Source: Acidimicrobiales bacterium (GTDB lineage Bacteria; Actinomycetota; Acidimicrobiia; Acidimicrobiales; Palsa-688). Taken from it: a stretch of DNA of 20,551 nt. Positions 5,981 through 13,427 of the stretch are shown piece after piece. Each line of letters starts with the position of its first letter. The first letter of the stretch is position 1. A program made the position numbers and the translations under genes. Below the pieces are notes generated by a model. That model was not told the DNA's origin. It ran no database searches and saw only the letters and a program-made list of their open reading frames with translations. Location of the stretch: contig JASHVH010000121.1 in the NCBI GenBank assembly GCA_030039575.1, forward strand, positions 1 to 20,551. The letters run 5' to 3'.

Positions 5981-8253
5981 GCGTGCGCATCCAGCAGAGA
6001 ACCCAAGCGCTCTTCCAGGAACAGGGGGTTCCCGTCGGTCCCTTCGGTGACCGCATCGAGGACGTGGTCTGGCGTAGTCCCGCCGAGAAGGGCGCGGGCG
6101 AGCGCCCGCTCGGCGGCCGGGGCCAAGGGGGCAAGCTCGATCGTGCGGACCTTCAAGCTCCCATTACCGACGAGGGCTGCCTCCAATGCCGAGACGCCCG
6201 GATCGGGCTCCGGCCGACGGGTCAGGACCAACAGCAATGGCCCGAGCCTGGTGAGGGAGGAGAGCGCCTCGGTGAGGTGCAGTGACGTCGGGTCCGCCCA
6301 GTGCAAGTCCTCGAGGACCAGGACCGTAGGTCCGTGGGATACAAGACGGGACACGAGCGCGCCGACCGCAGCAAAGCAAGACCGCTGGAGTTGGTCCGGG
6401 CTGAGCTCGGCAAGCGCCGGCGGTGCTTTCCCGGGCCGGTGCCCCATCACGTGGGCCACCAAGCCAACCTGCCGGTCGTCAACTTTTCCCCCGAAGGCCG
6501 CCATCAGGGCTCGGACCAGGGCTGGCCGCGCGATCTGTTCACTTTCTTCAGGGGTCACACCCACCAACGAACTGAGCAGTTGCCGGTAGAGGCCATAGGG
6601 TCGGGACGACGCATACGATGCCGCCCTACCCTCGAGCCACAAGGGCAGGCGCCCCGACGCCGCCCCTGCCCAGGCCAAGAACAGCTTGCGGCCCTCGCGG
6701 ACCAAGCGAGTCTTGCCGAGCCCCGGTTCGCCGGCTATGACCACTACACCTCCGGTGCCGGCCGTAGCATCCCGCAGCGAGTCGCGAAGCAGTGACATCT
6801 CGGGGCCACGGCCGACTAGGCGCATTGACCCGGCGAAGTGGCGCCGGCCAACCTGGCCTTCGGGACGGGCCTTCGGACTGCCCAGGTACGTCGCGGCGAT
6901 GGGCTTTGCCCCCGCAGCGCTGGCAACCTCTTCTTTAGGCCCCCATTCGAACAGGCCTTCGGTGGCGGCGCGGGTCACGGGGCCTACGAGCACGGAAGCC
7001 GGTCTGGCTACTGACTGGAGGGCCGCAGCGGTCCCCACGGCCTCTCCCATCGCAACGTAGTGGGGCAGAGACCGGCCGGCTATCGGCCCTACCACCACTT
7101 GACCGGTCTCGATCCCAGCGCGAAGGGCGAGGCCCGCGCTGTCCCGGCTGGTCCCGCTCACGGCGCGAAAGGCGGCTCTGAGCGCCCGCTCTGGGTCGTC
7201 CTCGTGAGACTCGGGCGCTCCGAAGAGGCCGACTAGCCCCGCCCCAGAGACCGAGGTGACGGAGCCGCCGAACGCCTCTACCTCGGCGACGACTTCCGCC
7301 AGCGTCCCGCCAACGAGCTCGCGGAGATCCTCTGGCCCCATCCTCTGGCCGGTGCCGGCCAGGCCGGCTACCTCCGCGAACAGCACGCTCACGAGGCGGC
7401 GCTCCCCTCCGCGGCGGTCCCCGTCAGGTGGCGTCTGACGATTGGTGATGCCCTGAGGGAAAGGGGCGGCCGGAGTGATGGCCGTATGCAGCTCGTCGAA
7501 GGCGGGTGAGGCTCGCAGGCCGAGGGTCTCCAAGGCCCGGCGGCACCGTTCATAAGTGGCCTCCACGAGAGCGGCCCGTTTTTGCGCGGCGTACAACCGC
7601 ATGAGAGCAGACCCGGCCTCCTCGCACGTGGGGTCGTGCGCCAGGCACTCCTCCCAGGCCCCGATGACGGCCTCAGGTCGGCAATGCCCTTTGCCACCAG
7701 CCCGGTCCCGGGCCAAGGCCAGCCGGGCTTCCTGGCGGGCCCGGTCAAGGCGTTCCCGGGCGGCGAGCGCCCAGTCCGCGTACAGCTCGTCTTCCAGCAG
7801 TACACCTTGGTCCGCCAAGGCCAGTACGAGCAGGTCGTCGCGGTGCATACCCGGCTCGGCTCTAAGGGCAGAACTCAGCCTCTCCTGGTGGACTTCCTGG
7901 TCGACCTGAAGAGTGATGGCAGGATCGGCCCAAATAAAGGCGCGATCGGCCTGGAGGAGATGGCGCCCCGGCGTACCCAAGGCCGCGAGGGCGCCGCGTG
8001 CCAACGACAGTGCGTGGGTGAGAGCACGGGCCGCGGCCACTGGCCCGTGGTTGGGGAACATAACCTCGCAGGCGACCTCACGGCCGATGCGCCGGCCGGG
8101 GCTAACTAGCACCAACTCGCAAAGCCGCTTCGCGCTGGGCCGCGCCCATGGCCCCGCGCTCTTGTCTCCGGCCGTGACGGCGAACCGCCCGAGCAGCCTC
8201 ACCTGTACCGGCGTGGCACCGGGACCTCGGTCGTCGCCGGGGGGCGCGGGCAC
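5740..8253 (-). CDS. Large multidomain regulator, N-terminal part: winged helix, BTAD, degenerate cyclase, ATPase
   Basis: Domain order: OmpR/SARP-like winged helix (about 16-105, VQVRLLGRFAV), BTAD helical domain (about 114-258), class III nucleotidyl cyclase-like domain (about 284-455, RRLVSVLFAEVAGLAG), then a STAND/AAA ATPase with Walker A GEPGLGKT (508-515) and Walker B VLVLEDLHWAD (644-654). Both cyclase metal-binding aspartates are altered: the first is E294, and the GDG loop is GAG (A338). Cyclase catalysis is therefore unlikely and the domain may be structural or nucleotide-sensing. From about residue 757 (near 5982) the reading leaves the family sequence, and the true continuation is in the frame of 4310-5980, so the last roughly 80 residues are out of frame. 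The start is GTG at 8253, the first start after an in-frame TGA. CATAAT 6 nt upstream suggests a leaderless message. Confidence 0.85.
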   Translation of the reverse strand: MPAPPGDDRGPGATPVQVRLLGRFAVTAGDKSAGPWARPSAKRLCELVLVSPGRRIGREVACEVMFPNHGPVAAARALTHALSLARGALAALGTPGRHLLQADRAFIWADPAITLQVDQEVHQERLSSALRAEPGMHRDDLLVLALADQGVLLEDELYADWALAARERLDRARQEARLALARDRAGGKGHCRPEAVIGAWEECLAHDPTCEEAGSALMRLYAAQKRAALVEATYERCRRALETLGLRASPAFDELHTAITPAAPFPQGITNRQTPPDGDRRGGERRLVSVLFAEVAGLAGTGQRMGPEDLRELVGGTLAEVVAEVEAFGGSVTSVSGAGLVGLFGAPESHEDDPERALRAAFRAVSGTSRDSAGLALRAGIETGQVVVGPIAGRSLPHYVAMGEAVGTAAALQSVARPASVLVGPVTRAATEGLFEWGPKEEVASAAGAKPIAATYLGSPKARPEGQVGRRHFAGSMRLVGRGPEMSLLRDSLRDATAGTGGVVVIAGEPGLGKTRLVREGRKLFLAWAGAASGRLPLWLEGRAASYASSRPYGLYRQLLSSLVGVTPEESEQIARPALVRALMAAFGGKVDDRQVGLVAHVMGHRPGKAPPALAELSPDQLQRSCFAAVGALVSRLVSHGPTVLVLEDLHWADPTSLHLTEALSSLTRLGPLLLVLTRRPEPDPGVSALEAALVGNGSLKVRTIELAPLAPAAERALARALLGGTTPDHVLDAVTEGTDGNPLFLEERLGSLLDAHACSTPRRVDGRSTRPPPSSSQKRSSGSYARGSTASAPDLTTLSLLPPCLALSSPWVPWRQSPTSNGICCPLSSSCAARAC

Positions 8254-8259
8254 GAGCGC

Positions 8260-8265
8260 ATTATG
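8260..8265 (-). promoter_or_regulatory. Candidate -10 box of the large regulator (leaderless)
   Basis: Minus-strand CATAAT is one mismatch from TATAAT and ends 6 nt before the GTG at 8253. There is no Shine-Dalgarno, and I find no good -35 hexamer at the usual distance. Confidence 0.3.
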
Positions 8266-8296
8266 TCACCAAGAGCTTGATCATCCACCGAGGAAC

Positions 8297-8410
8297 GGGC
8301 TCGTGTCACTACAAGCCGTGAACACACGGTCCCGGCGTGTCATGGAACGGTGCGGGCTCAAGTACGAACGTACCTTCCCGTCAGCAGAGGCGATCCCATT
8401 TCAGGCACTG
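8297..8410 (+). pseudogene. Remnant of a GNAT acetyltransferase C-terminus
   Basis: The plus-strand frame reads NTRSRRVMERCGLKYERTF. This is the N.aSrrvmEk.Gm.yE signature at the end of RimJ/RimL-type acetyltransferases, preceded by LVSLQAV. The rest of the enzyme is not present upstream, where the large regulator begins on the other strand. No start or ribosome site is evident. It is a second, independent GNAT tail, on the opposite strand from the one at 3957-4255. Confidence 0.5.
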
Positions 8411-8580
8411 AGGCGGGCGAGGTCGACTACGAGTTTCTCCGCTATAACTCACAAGCCAGGCAGCAACGCCGCCGAGGACGGCCTTGCCGCCAGGCGCGCC
8501 CTCCACAGGCTCGGTGATTGCGACCGCGAGCTGCGCCCCAGATTGGCTAGAGCGGGTGGGCGGCGTCTGTCCCGCCCCTG
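8411..8580. other. Intergenic region after the GNAT remnant
   Basis: No convincing gene, repeat or terminator seen between the GNAT tail and the end of the MFS gene. Confidence 0.4.
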
Positions 8581-10029
8581 CTAATGCGCCGGCTTTTCTC
8601 GTGCTTGCATGGGGAGCCGGAACACGAGCACGAAGGCCGCAGCCAGTGGTGCCAGACAAGCCCAGGCGGTCACCCGCAGTGCATCGGTCGGGAGATGGTG
8701 GCCGAAGACGGAGAAGAAGATGGTGCCCAGGACCGCGACTCCGAGGGCCGTGGAGAGTTGCTGTACGGCTTCGAACACGCCGGAGGCGGATCCGACCTCG
8801 TCCATGCTGACGCTGGTCAGGATGAACTGGAAGAGTTGCCCGATGGAGGCACCCAGACCGGCGCCGATGAGGAACAGGCCGGGGACCAGGTCCCAGCTGG
8901 AGGCGGTGCGCGCACCGGCGAGGGTGAGGGCGAGCCCGGCCGCGCCGGCTGCGATGAGGGCGATGCCGATGTGGAGGAGGTGGCGTCCGAGCCGGCGGAC
9001 GGCCGCGTTGGAGCCGATCATGCCGAGGATCATTGCGACGACCATGGGCGTCAACGTCAGGCCGGCGTGGACCGGTGACCAGCCTTCACCGAGCTGGCCG
9101 TAGAGAGAGATGCACAGCAGCAGCCCACCGAAGGCGCCAAAGAGGGCCAAGGCGACGGCGATGCCGCTCAGATAGGTGCGGATGGTGAGCAGCCTCGGCT
9201 CGATCAGCGGGTTGTCGCCGCGGCGTCGCTCGTAGCCGAGGAAGACAAAGAGCAAGACGGCGCCGGCCGCCAGCAGGGCGAAGCACCACGCCGGCCAGCC
9301 GTCCGTCCTCCCCTGGATCAGGGGAAAGATGATGGCGACCAGCGCCAGGCCGACGAGCCCGACGCCGCCGACGTCGAGCTTGACGTCAGGATGGGTAGCA
9401 CCGTGGGGCAGCGAGCGGACCGCCAGGGCGAGTGCCAGCGCCCCGAGGGGGACGTTGATGAGGAACACCAGGCGCCACCCGATACCCCAGAGGTCGGCGT
9501 CGATGAGCGCCCCCGCCAGGACCGGCGCCCCCAGCATGGCTACACCCGTCGCCGGGCCGAACAGGCCCAGTGCCTTGTCCATTTCGGCCCTGTCGTCGAA
9601 CACCTGCTTCATCAAGCCGAACCCCTGAGGGATCATCAGTGCGCCGAAGGCCCCTTGCAGCGCCCGAAAGGCGATCAGCACACCGATCGTGGGCGCGGCC
9701 GCCGACGCGGCCGAGAACAGCGTGAAGCCCGCCGACCCGATCAGGAACAGCCGTCGGCGGCCGAAGATGTCGCCGAGCCGGGCCCCGGCGATCAGCAGCA
9801 CCGCGAAGGCCAGGGTGTAAGCCGCGCTCAGCCACTGCAGGGTGCTGGCGCCCCCGCCGAGATCGCGATGGATGGACGGTCCGGCAACGTTGACGATGGT
9901 GGCATCGAGCAGGTCCATGGTGGCTGCGGCGAGCACGACCGCAGCCACCACCCAGCGCAGCCGGTAGGGCTGGGGATCGGTGGTGCCAGCAGCAGCCGGC
10001 GCAACGGGGACGAGAGTGGCGGTGTCCAT
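8581..10029 (-). CDS. MFS drug exporter, DHA2 family (EmrB/QacA-like)
   Basis: A 482-residue integral membrane protein, the normal size for 14-helix DHA2 transporters. After a short cytoplasmic start, the first helix ends in the family motif LLDATIVNVAGPSI (40-53), with the conserved D42. Motif A between helices 2 and 3 is intact: GARLGDIFGRRR (82-93). Hydrophobic segments continue to the end, the last being AWACLAPLAAAFVLVFRL. The start at 10029 has a strong ribosome site (GGGAGG, about 5 nt upstream). It is divergent from the TetR gene at 10150, with two palindromes between them, so it is probably an export pump induced when its substrate binds the repressor. The drug or metabolite cannot be told from sequence. 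Confidence 0.95.
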   Translation of the reverse strand: MDTATLVPVAPAAAGTTDPQPYRLRWVVAAVVLAAATMDLLDATIVNVAGPSIHRDLGGGASTLQWLSAAYTLAFAVLLIAGARLGDIFGRRRLFLIGSAGFTLFSAASAAAPTIGVLIAFRALQGAFGALMIPQGFGLMKQVFDDRAEMDKALGLFGPATGVAMLGAPVLAGALIDADLWGIGWRLVFLINVPLGALALALAVRSLPHGATHPDVKLDVGGVGLVGLALVAIIFPLIQGRTDGWPAWCFALLAAGAVLLFVFLGYERRRGDNPLIEPRLLTIRTYLSGIAVALALFGAFGGLLLCISLYGQLGEGWSPVHAGLTLTPMVVAMILGMIGSNAAVRRLGRHLLHIGIALIAAGAAGLALTLAGARTASSWDLVPGLFLIGAGLGASIGQLFQFILTSVSMDEVGSASGVFEAVQQLSTALGVAVLGTIFFSVFGHHLPTDALRVTAWACLAPLAAAFVLVFRLPMQAREKPAH

Positions 10030-10080
10030 GGGGTCCTCCCGAGGAGAGATCGACGAGCTTCGGAGCGTTAGTGGTACTTT

Positions 10081-10097
10081 GTTCGATTATAACGAAC
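10081..10097. promoter_or_regulatory. Operator-like palindrome 1 of the MFS/TetR pair
   Basis: GTTCGATTATAACGAAC has perfect 5-bp arms GTTCG/CGAAC. Its minus strand contains TATAAT (10086-10091), a candidate -10 for the exporter gene, so a bound repressor would cover that promoter. Its centre is about 20.5 bp, two helical turns, from the second palindrome. Confidence 0.6.
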
Positions 10098-10099
10098 TA

Positions 10100-10119
10100 A
10101 GTTCGAGTATACTGGAACT
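10100..10119. promoter_or_regulatory. Operator-like palindrome 2 of the MFS/TetR pair
   Basis: AGTTCGAGTATACTGGAACT is a nearly perfect 20-bp palindrome, with one mismatched pair. The core GTTC..GAAC is shared with palindrome 1. TATACT (10108-10113) could serve as the -10 of the TetR gene. Confidence 0.65.
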
Positions 10120-10149
10120 TAGATCGTTGTCAAGATAGGATGAGCTGGC

Positions 10150-10962
10150 ATGTCCATGGGCCCGAAGCAGCGCCGAGCCGCCCGGCACGCCCAGCCGCCG
10201 GCACCGCCGCAGGAGGAGGCGCGCCGGAAGCCACCGATCACCGTCGCCCGGATCACCGACGCGGCGCTCGAGGTCGTGGCCACCGAGGGCTACGACGCCC
10301 TGACAATGCGCAGCGTTGCCGCCAAACTGGGCACAGGGCCCGCCTCGCTCTACGCCCACGTCGTCAACAAGGCCGACATCGACGAACTGATCATCGGCAG
10401 GCTCTGCACTGAGCTCGTATTGCCCGAACCCGATCCGGCCACCTGGCGTGAGCAGATCCTCGACGTGTGCGCTCAGATTCGCGACCAGTTCTTGAAGTAC
10501 CCCGGCGTCTCCCGCGCCGCGCTGGCTATGGCCCCGACCAACCTCGAGGTGCTGCGCGTCAACGAGAGGATGCTGGCCATCCTGCTCGCCGGCGGCGTAG
10601 AGCCACAGGCAGCGGCGTGGGTGATCGACGCCCTCCTGCTCTACGTCAGCGCCTACACGTTAGAGAATTCCCTGGTCGCGCTCCGACAGGCGCAGCAAGC
10701 TGACGAATGGGTTCTCAGCCGCGACGAGATGATGCGTCGCTTCGCCGCATTACCTGCGGACGAGTTCCCGCAAAGCAGGCGCTACGCGGCCGAGTTGACG
10801 TCCGGCACAGGGCACGAGCGGTTCGGCTTCACCCTCCACCTCATCATCGACAATCTCACCCAGCGCCAACCGACAAGGGCTCACGGGCCCGATAACGATG
10901 CCTACGAGCCGCCACAGCCGCCACGAGCTCGGCAGAACCGGACAAACCCGGGGTCACCCTAG
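10150..10962 (+). CDS. TetR family repressor, probable regulator of the MFS exporter
   Basis: A 270-residue protein. After a basic, proline-rich 30-residue lead comes the DNA-binding domain ITDAALEVVATEGYDALTM, with the helix-turn-helix SVAAKLGTGPASLYAHV (about 55-71) and NKADIDELI. The Y-A-H-V form of the recognition helix and the long C-terminal domain are like the TetR subgroup with a TetR_C-type ligand domain. AGGA at 10137-10140 lies 9 nt before the ATG. An internal ATG two codons later is an equally possible start. It is divergent from the exporter with paired palindromes between, the standard arrangement for a local, autoregulated repressor. The last 30 residues are low-complexity and basic. 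Confidence 0.9.
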   Translation: MSMGPKQRRAARHAQPPAPPQEEARRKPPITVARITDAALEVVATEGYDALTMRSVAAKLGTGPASLYAHVVNKADIDELIIGRLCTELVLPEPDPATWREQILDVCAQIRDQFLKYPGVSRAALAMAPTNLEVLRVNERMLAILLAGGVEPQAAAWVIDALLLYVSAYTLENSLVALRQAQQADEWVLSRDEMMRRFAALPADEFPQSRRYAAELTSGTGHERFGFTLHLIIDNLTQRQPTRAHGPDNDAYEPPQPPRARQNRTNPGSP

Positions 10963-11395
10963 CCCGAAGGTGTGTCGCCCACAGTCAGCACGACGGATTT
11001 TCGAGGGGCGTTCGATTGCTCGCGGCTGCTCACTACCTTGCCGAGCCGCTCAGAGACCTTCAACACCTGCTGAGCAAAATCGGCTCTACGGGCTACCCGA
11101 AAACTTTGCGGCGTTCTTCGCTGCCGACCTCGCTCAAGCTAAGGGGGATGGTCCCTTAGTCCAATAATGCCCGAGGCTACATATCAAGTGTTACGCGAGC
11201 GGCATGAAGCGTTGGAGACAGGGCTCCGGCGTACAGACGACGGCTACGGGCGCTCTGAGTTGGGCCAACTTTGTTTGATTTAGAAATCGAGCTCCAAAGC
11301 CAGTCGCGATGTGGAAGGCATAAAGGCGTCGCGTTTCTGAGCTGGCCGGCCGGCGATTTACGCCTTGCGGTTCCGTCTGGGTCCTACCGCCCAGG
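10963..11395. other. Intergenic region with no recognisable gene
   Basis: About 430 bases with no frame that looks like protein on either strand, and no tRNA-like fold. The patch around 11260-11300 (tttgtttgatttagaaatcg) is AT-richer than its surroundings. No terminal repeats or duplicated flanks were found. Confidence 0.4.
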
Positions 11396-11572
11396 TCACC
11401 GTTCATCGGGAGCGCGGAGACGCTCTTGAAACATAAGTGCGGTGTTGACGTGGGGGAACGCTTCGCCTGGTATGGGCAAGTCGAGCGCCGAACACAGCGG
11501 TGCCCATCCGTCGCCAGGCCGCCAATCTACGAGCCGTTCAGGGGGAACGGTGTCCCGGACGCGTTGGTTGTG
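11396..11572 (-). pseudogene. Remnant of a sulfotransferase-like protein C-terminus
   Basis: The minus-strand frame reads VRDTVPPERLVDWRPGDG, then WAPLCSALDLPIPGEAFPHVN. This matches the tail of P-loop sulfotransferase-family proteins (a VP.eRLL.....dGW.PLC..L..PvP.ePFPhvN pattern). Only about 57 codons are recognisable; the PAPS-binding N-terminal part is gone. The frame stays open to 11986 without resembling a protein and overlaps the next gene on the other strand. It lies about 1.9 kb from an intact sulfotransferase gene (13428), which belongs to a visibly different subfamily. Confidence 0.6.
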
Positions 11573-11749
11573 AGGCGGGGGGAGGAGCCGGGTGGCATTA
11601 GGGTGGAACCCGCTTGGGCCGAATTTCCCGTTCGGTGTTGTCGGCGCGCATTGGGGGCGCGTGACGTTGGGTAAACCAGCGCCGCGCCCGACCAAGTGGC
11701 GGGCAAACGACCGCGGCTTGGCTGGCCTACCCAGGCCTAGACTTGGCCG
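11573..11749. other. Upstream region of the hydrolase-cyclase gene
   Basis: No gene. TAGACT at 11738-11743 lies 6 nt before the GTG start at 11750 and there is no Shine-Dalgarno, suggesting a leaderless transcript. TTGGCT (11718-11723) would leave a too-short 14-bp spacer. Confidence 0.3.
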
Positions 11750-13111
11750 GTGCTGACGCCAAGGGTCCAGTTCGCCGAAAGTGGCGGCGTTCGGATCGCC
11801 TACCAGGTGCTCGGCAAGGGGCCGTACGACATCGTCTACGCCCCTTCTCACGTCACCCACGTCGAGCTCGTCTGGAAAGTCCGTCCATGGGCTGACTTCC
11901 TGGCTCGTCTTGGCGAGCTTGGCCGAGTGATCGTATTCGACAAGCGGGGGACCGGCTTGTCGGACCGCTCGGTCGGGGTCCCGCACATGGAGGAGCGAAC
12001 GGATGACATCCGGGCTGTGATGGATGCTGTCGGCTCACGGCGGGCCGCCATAATCGGTACGTCGGAGGGCGGGACGATGTGCTCGCTCTTCGCCGCCACC
12101 TTCCCCGAGCGGTGCTGGGCACTCGTCCTGTGGGGGTCGCTCCCGCGGCTGCGCTTTGCCCGTGACTATCGCGGCGGCGCGACAGAGGAGGAACTGGAGG
12201 AGGCCGATGCGTGGCTCGACGAACACCCATGGGGCGATCACGACCGCATGACGGGCCAAGCCGAGTGGATCCTCCCGTCCGCCCGCCCGAGCGACCGCCG
12301 GGCGCTGATCACCATGATGCTCGCAGGCGCGGACGACAAGTCCATGCGCTCGCTCGGGGAGATGAACCGCGACATGGACGTCCGAGGAGCGCTGCCGGCC
12401 ATCAGCGCCCCAACGCTCGTAGCCTGCTGGGAGCAGGAGCGCCCCCACATCACTTATGGCTCTCGAGCCTTTGCGGACCTAATACCCGAAGCGGCCTTCG
12501 TTGAGCTCCCTGGTAAGGGCCACTTGCCGTTCGGCGGTAGCGACGATGCCCGCGCCTTCGCCCACATCGAAGAGTTCTTGCGCCGGAGCTGGGAAGGGGC
12601 GCCGGGCAAACCGGAGACCGACCGCCTCCTGGCAACGGTCTTGTTCACGGACATCGTCGGCTCCACCGACAAAGCGGTCGCGCTCGGCGACCACAACTGG
12701 CTGGGGCTGCTGGAGCGCTACTACGCGACGGTGCGTCTCCTACTGGCTCGCTACCGGGGCGTGGAGGTAAACACGCTCGGCGATGGGTTCCTCGCCCGCT
12801 TCGACGGCCCGGCCCGCGCCATCCGCTGTGCCGACGAGATCGTCAAGTCTGTGCGGGGGCTCGGGATCGAAGTCCGGGCCGGCCTGCACACCGGCGAGTG
12901 CGAGAAAGTTGGCGGCGACATCGGCGGCATCGCGGTCCACATCGGTGCGCGCGTGGCGTCACTTGCGGCTTCGGGGGAGGTCCTCGTCTCCCAAACGGTG
13001 AAAGACATCATCGCGGGCTCGGGCATCACCCTGGAGGACCGCGGCGGCGCAGTGCTCAAGGGCCTTCCCGGCGAGTGGCTGCTCTACCGGGTTACCGGCT
13101 TTGCCGGCTGA
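11750..13111 (+). CDS. Alpha/beta hydrolase fused to a class III adenylate/guanylate cyclase domain
   Basis: A 453-residue protein. Residues about 5-280 are an alpha/beta hydrolase: FDKRGTGLSDR (63-73), nucleophile elbow GTSEGG (S105) and late histidine GKGHLPF (H258). The usual acid in the PTLV... segment is unclear (CWEQE, 226-230). Residues about 292-448 are a cyclase: LFTDIVGST with metal ligand D301, LGDGFLARF with metal ligand D345, D390, and GIAVHIGARV with R401. The canonical substrate-choosing lysine position holds N341 and the transition-state asparagine position holds H397. Both look typical of this fusion subfamily, so base specificity is uncertain. The start is GTG, probably leaderless. 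The hydrolase half probably senses a small molecule and drives cyclic nucleotide output; this is inferred. Confidence 0.9.
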   Translation: MLTPRVQFAESGGVRIAYQVLGKGPYDIVYAPSHVTHVELVWKVRPWADFLARLGELGRVIVFDKRGTGLSDRSVGVPHMEERTDDIRAVMDAVGSRRAAIIGTSEGGTMCSLFAATFPERCWALVLWGSLPRLRFARDYRGGATEEELEEADAWLDEHPWGDHDRMTGQAEWILPSARPSDRRALITMMLAGADDKSMRSLGEMNRDMDVRGALPAISAPTLVACWEQERPHITYGSRAFADLIPEAAFVELPGKGHLPFGGSDDARAFAHIEEFLRRSWEGAPGKPETDRLLATVLFTDIVGSTDKAVALGDHNWLGLLERYYATVRLLLARYRGVEVNTLGDGFLARFDGPARAIRCADEIVKSVRGLGIEVRAGLHTGECEKVGGDIGGIAVHIGARVASLAASGEVLVSQTVKDIIAGSGITLEDRGGAVLKGLPGEWLLYRVTGFAG

Positions 13112-13427
13112 CAACGTGCTGTAGTGCTCGCGACGCGGCCCTTGCCAGGCACACACAGTCCCTTACGCATGTCTGGGAGGCGAGGCTTTGCTGGGACCGC
13201 AACCACTAGACGTATATCGATGCGTTGATTGGAACAAAATTGACTTGTGCCTCTGCCTTTTTGGAGCGAGAGACGAGGAGGCGTCACAACTCTTTGGGCT
13301 GCCTCAACCGCAACAACACGATAAGCATTAGGCTGCCGCAACCGAGGCACGTTTGGGTTGCCCCAGGGAGGGCGCCGAGCCGTAGCCGTAGTACCCTGTC
13401 CGTATGCGGGGCGCCGGGGTTTGAGCC
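13112..13427. other. Intergenic region with a direct repeat and a tiny upstream frame
   Basis: No gene of normal size. There is a near-identical 14-nt direct repeat ggctgcc(t/g)caaccg at 13297-13310 and 13331-13344, 34 bp apart, possibly a regulator site. TACCCT (13392-13397) is a candidate -10, with ATG at 13404 opening a six-codon frame that ends at 13424. Confidence 0.35.
13404..13424 (+). CDS. Six-codon upstream frame before the sulfotransferase gene
   Basis: ATG at 13404 encodes M-R-G-A-G-V and then TGA (13422-13424), 3 nt before the GTG start at 13428 and in the same frame. TACCCT 6 nt upstream of the ATG could start a leaderless message exactly here. It could be a small regulatory leader, or simply a stop that arose in an older N-terminus. 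Its being translated is speculative. Confidence 0.2.
   Translation: MRGAGV

Noticed and set aside
5970..5990. Programmed -1 frameshift in the large regulator
   Set aside because: No slippery heptamer and no clear downstream stimulatory stem, so mutation or sequence error is simpler.
11396..11986. A full 196-codon minus-strand gene
   Set aside because: Only the last 57 codons look like protein, and the upstream half overlaps the start of the hydrolase-cyclase gene on the other strand.
13297..13344. CRISPR-like repeat
   Set aside because: Only two 14-nt copies, with one mismatch and no further units.
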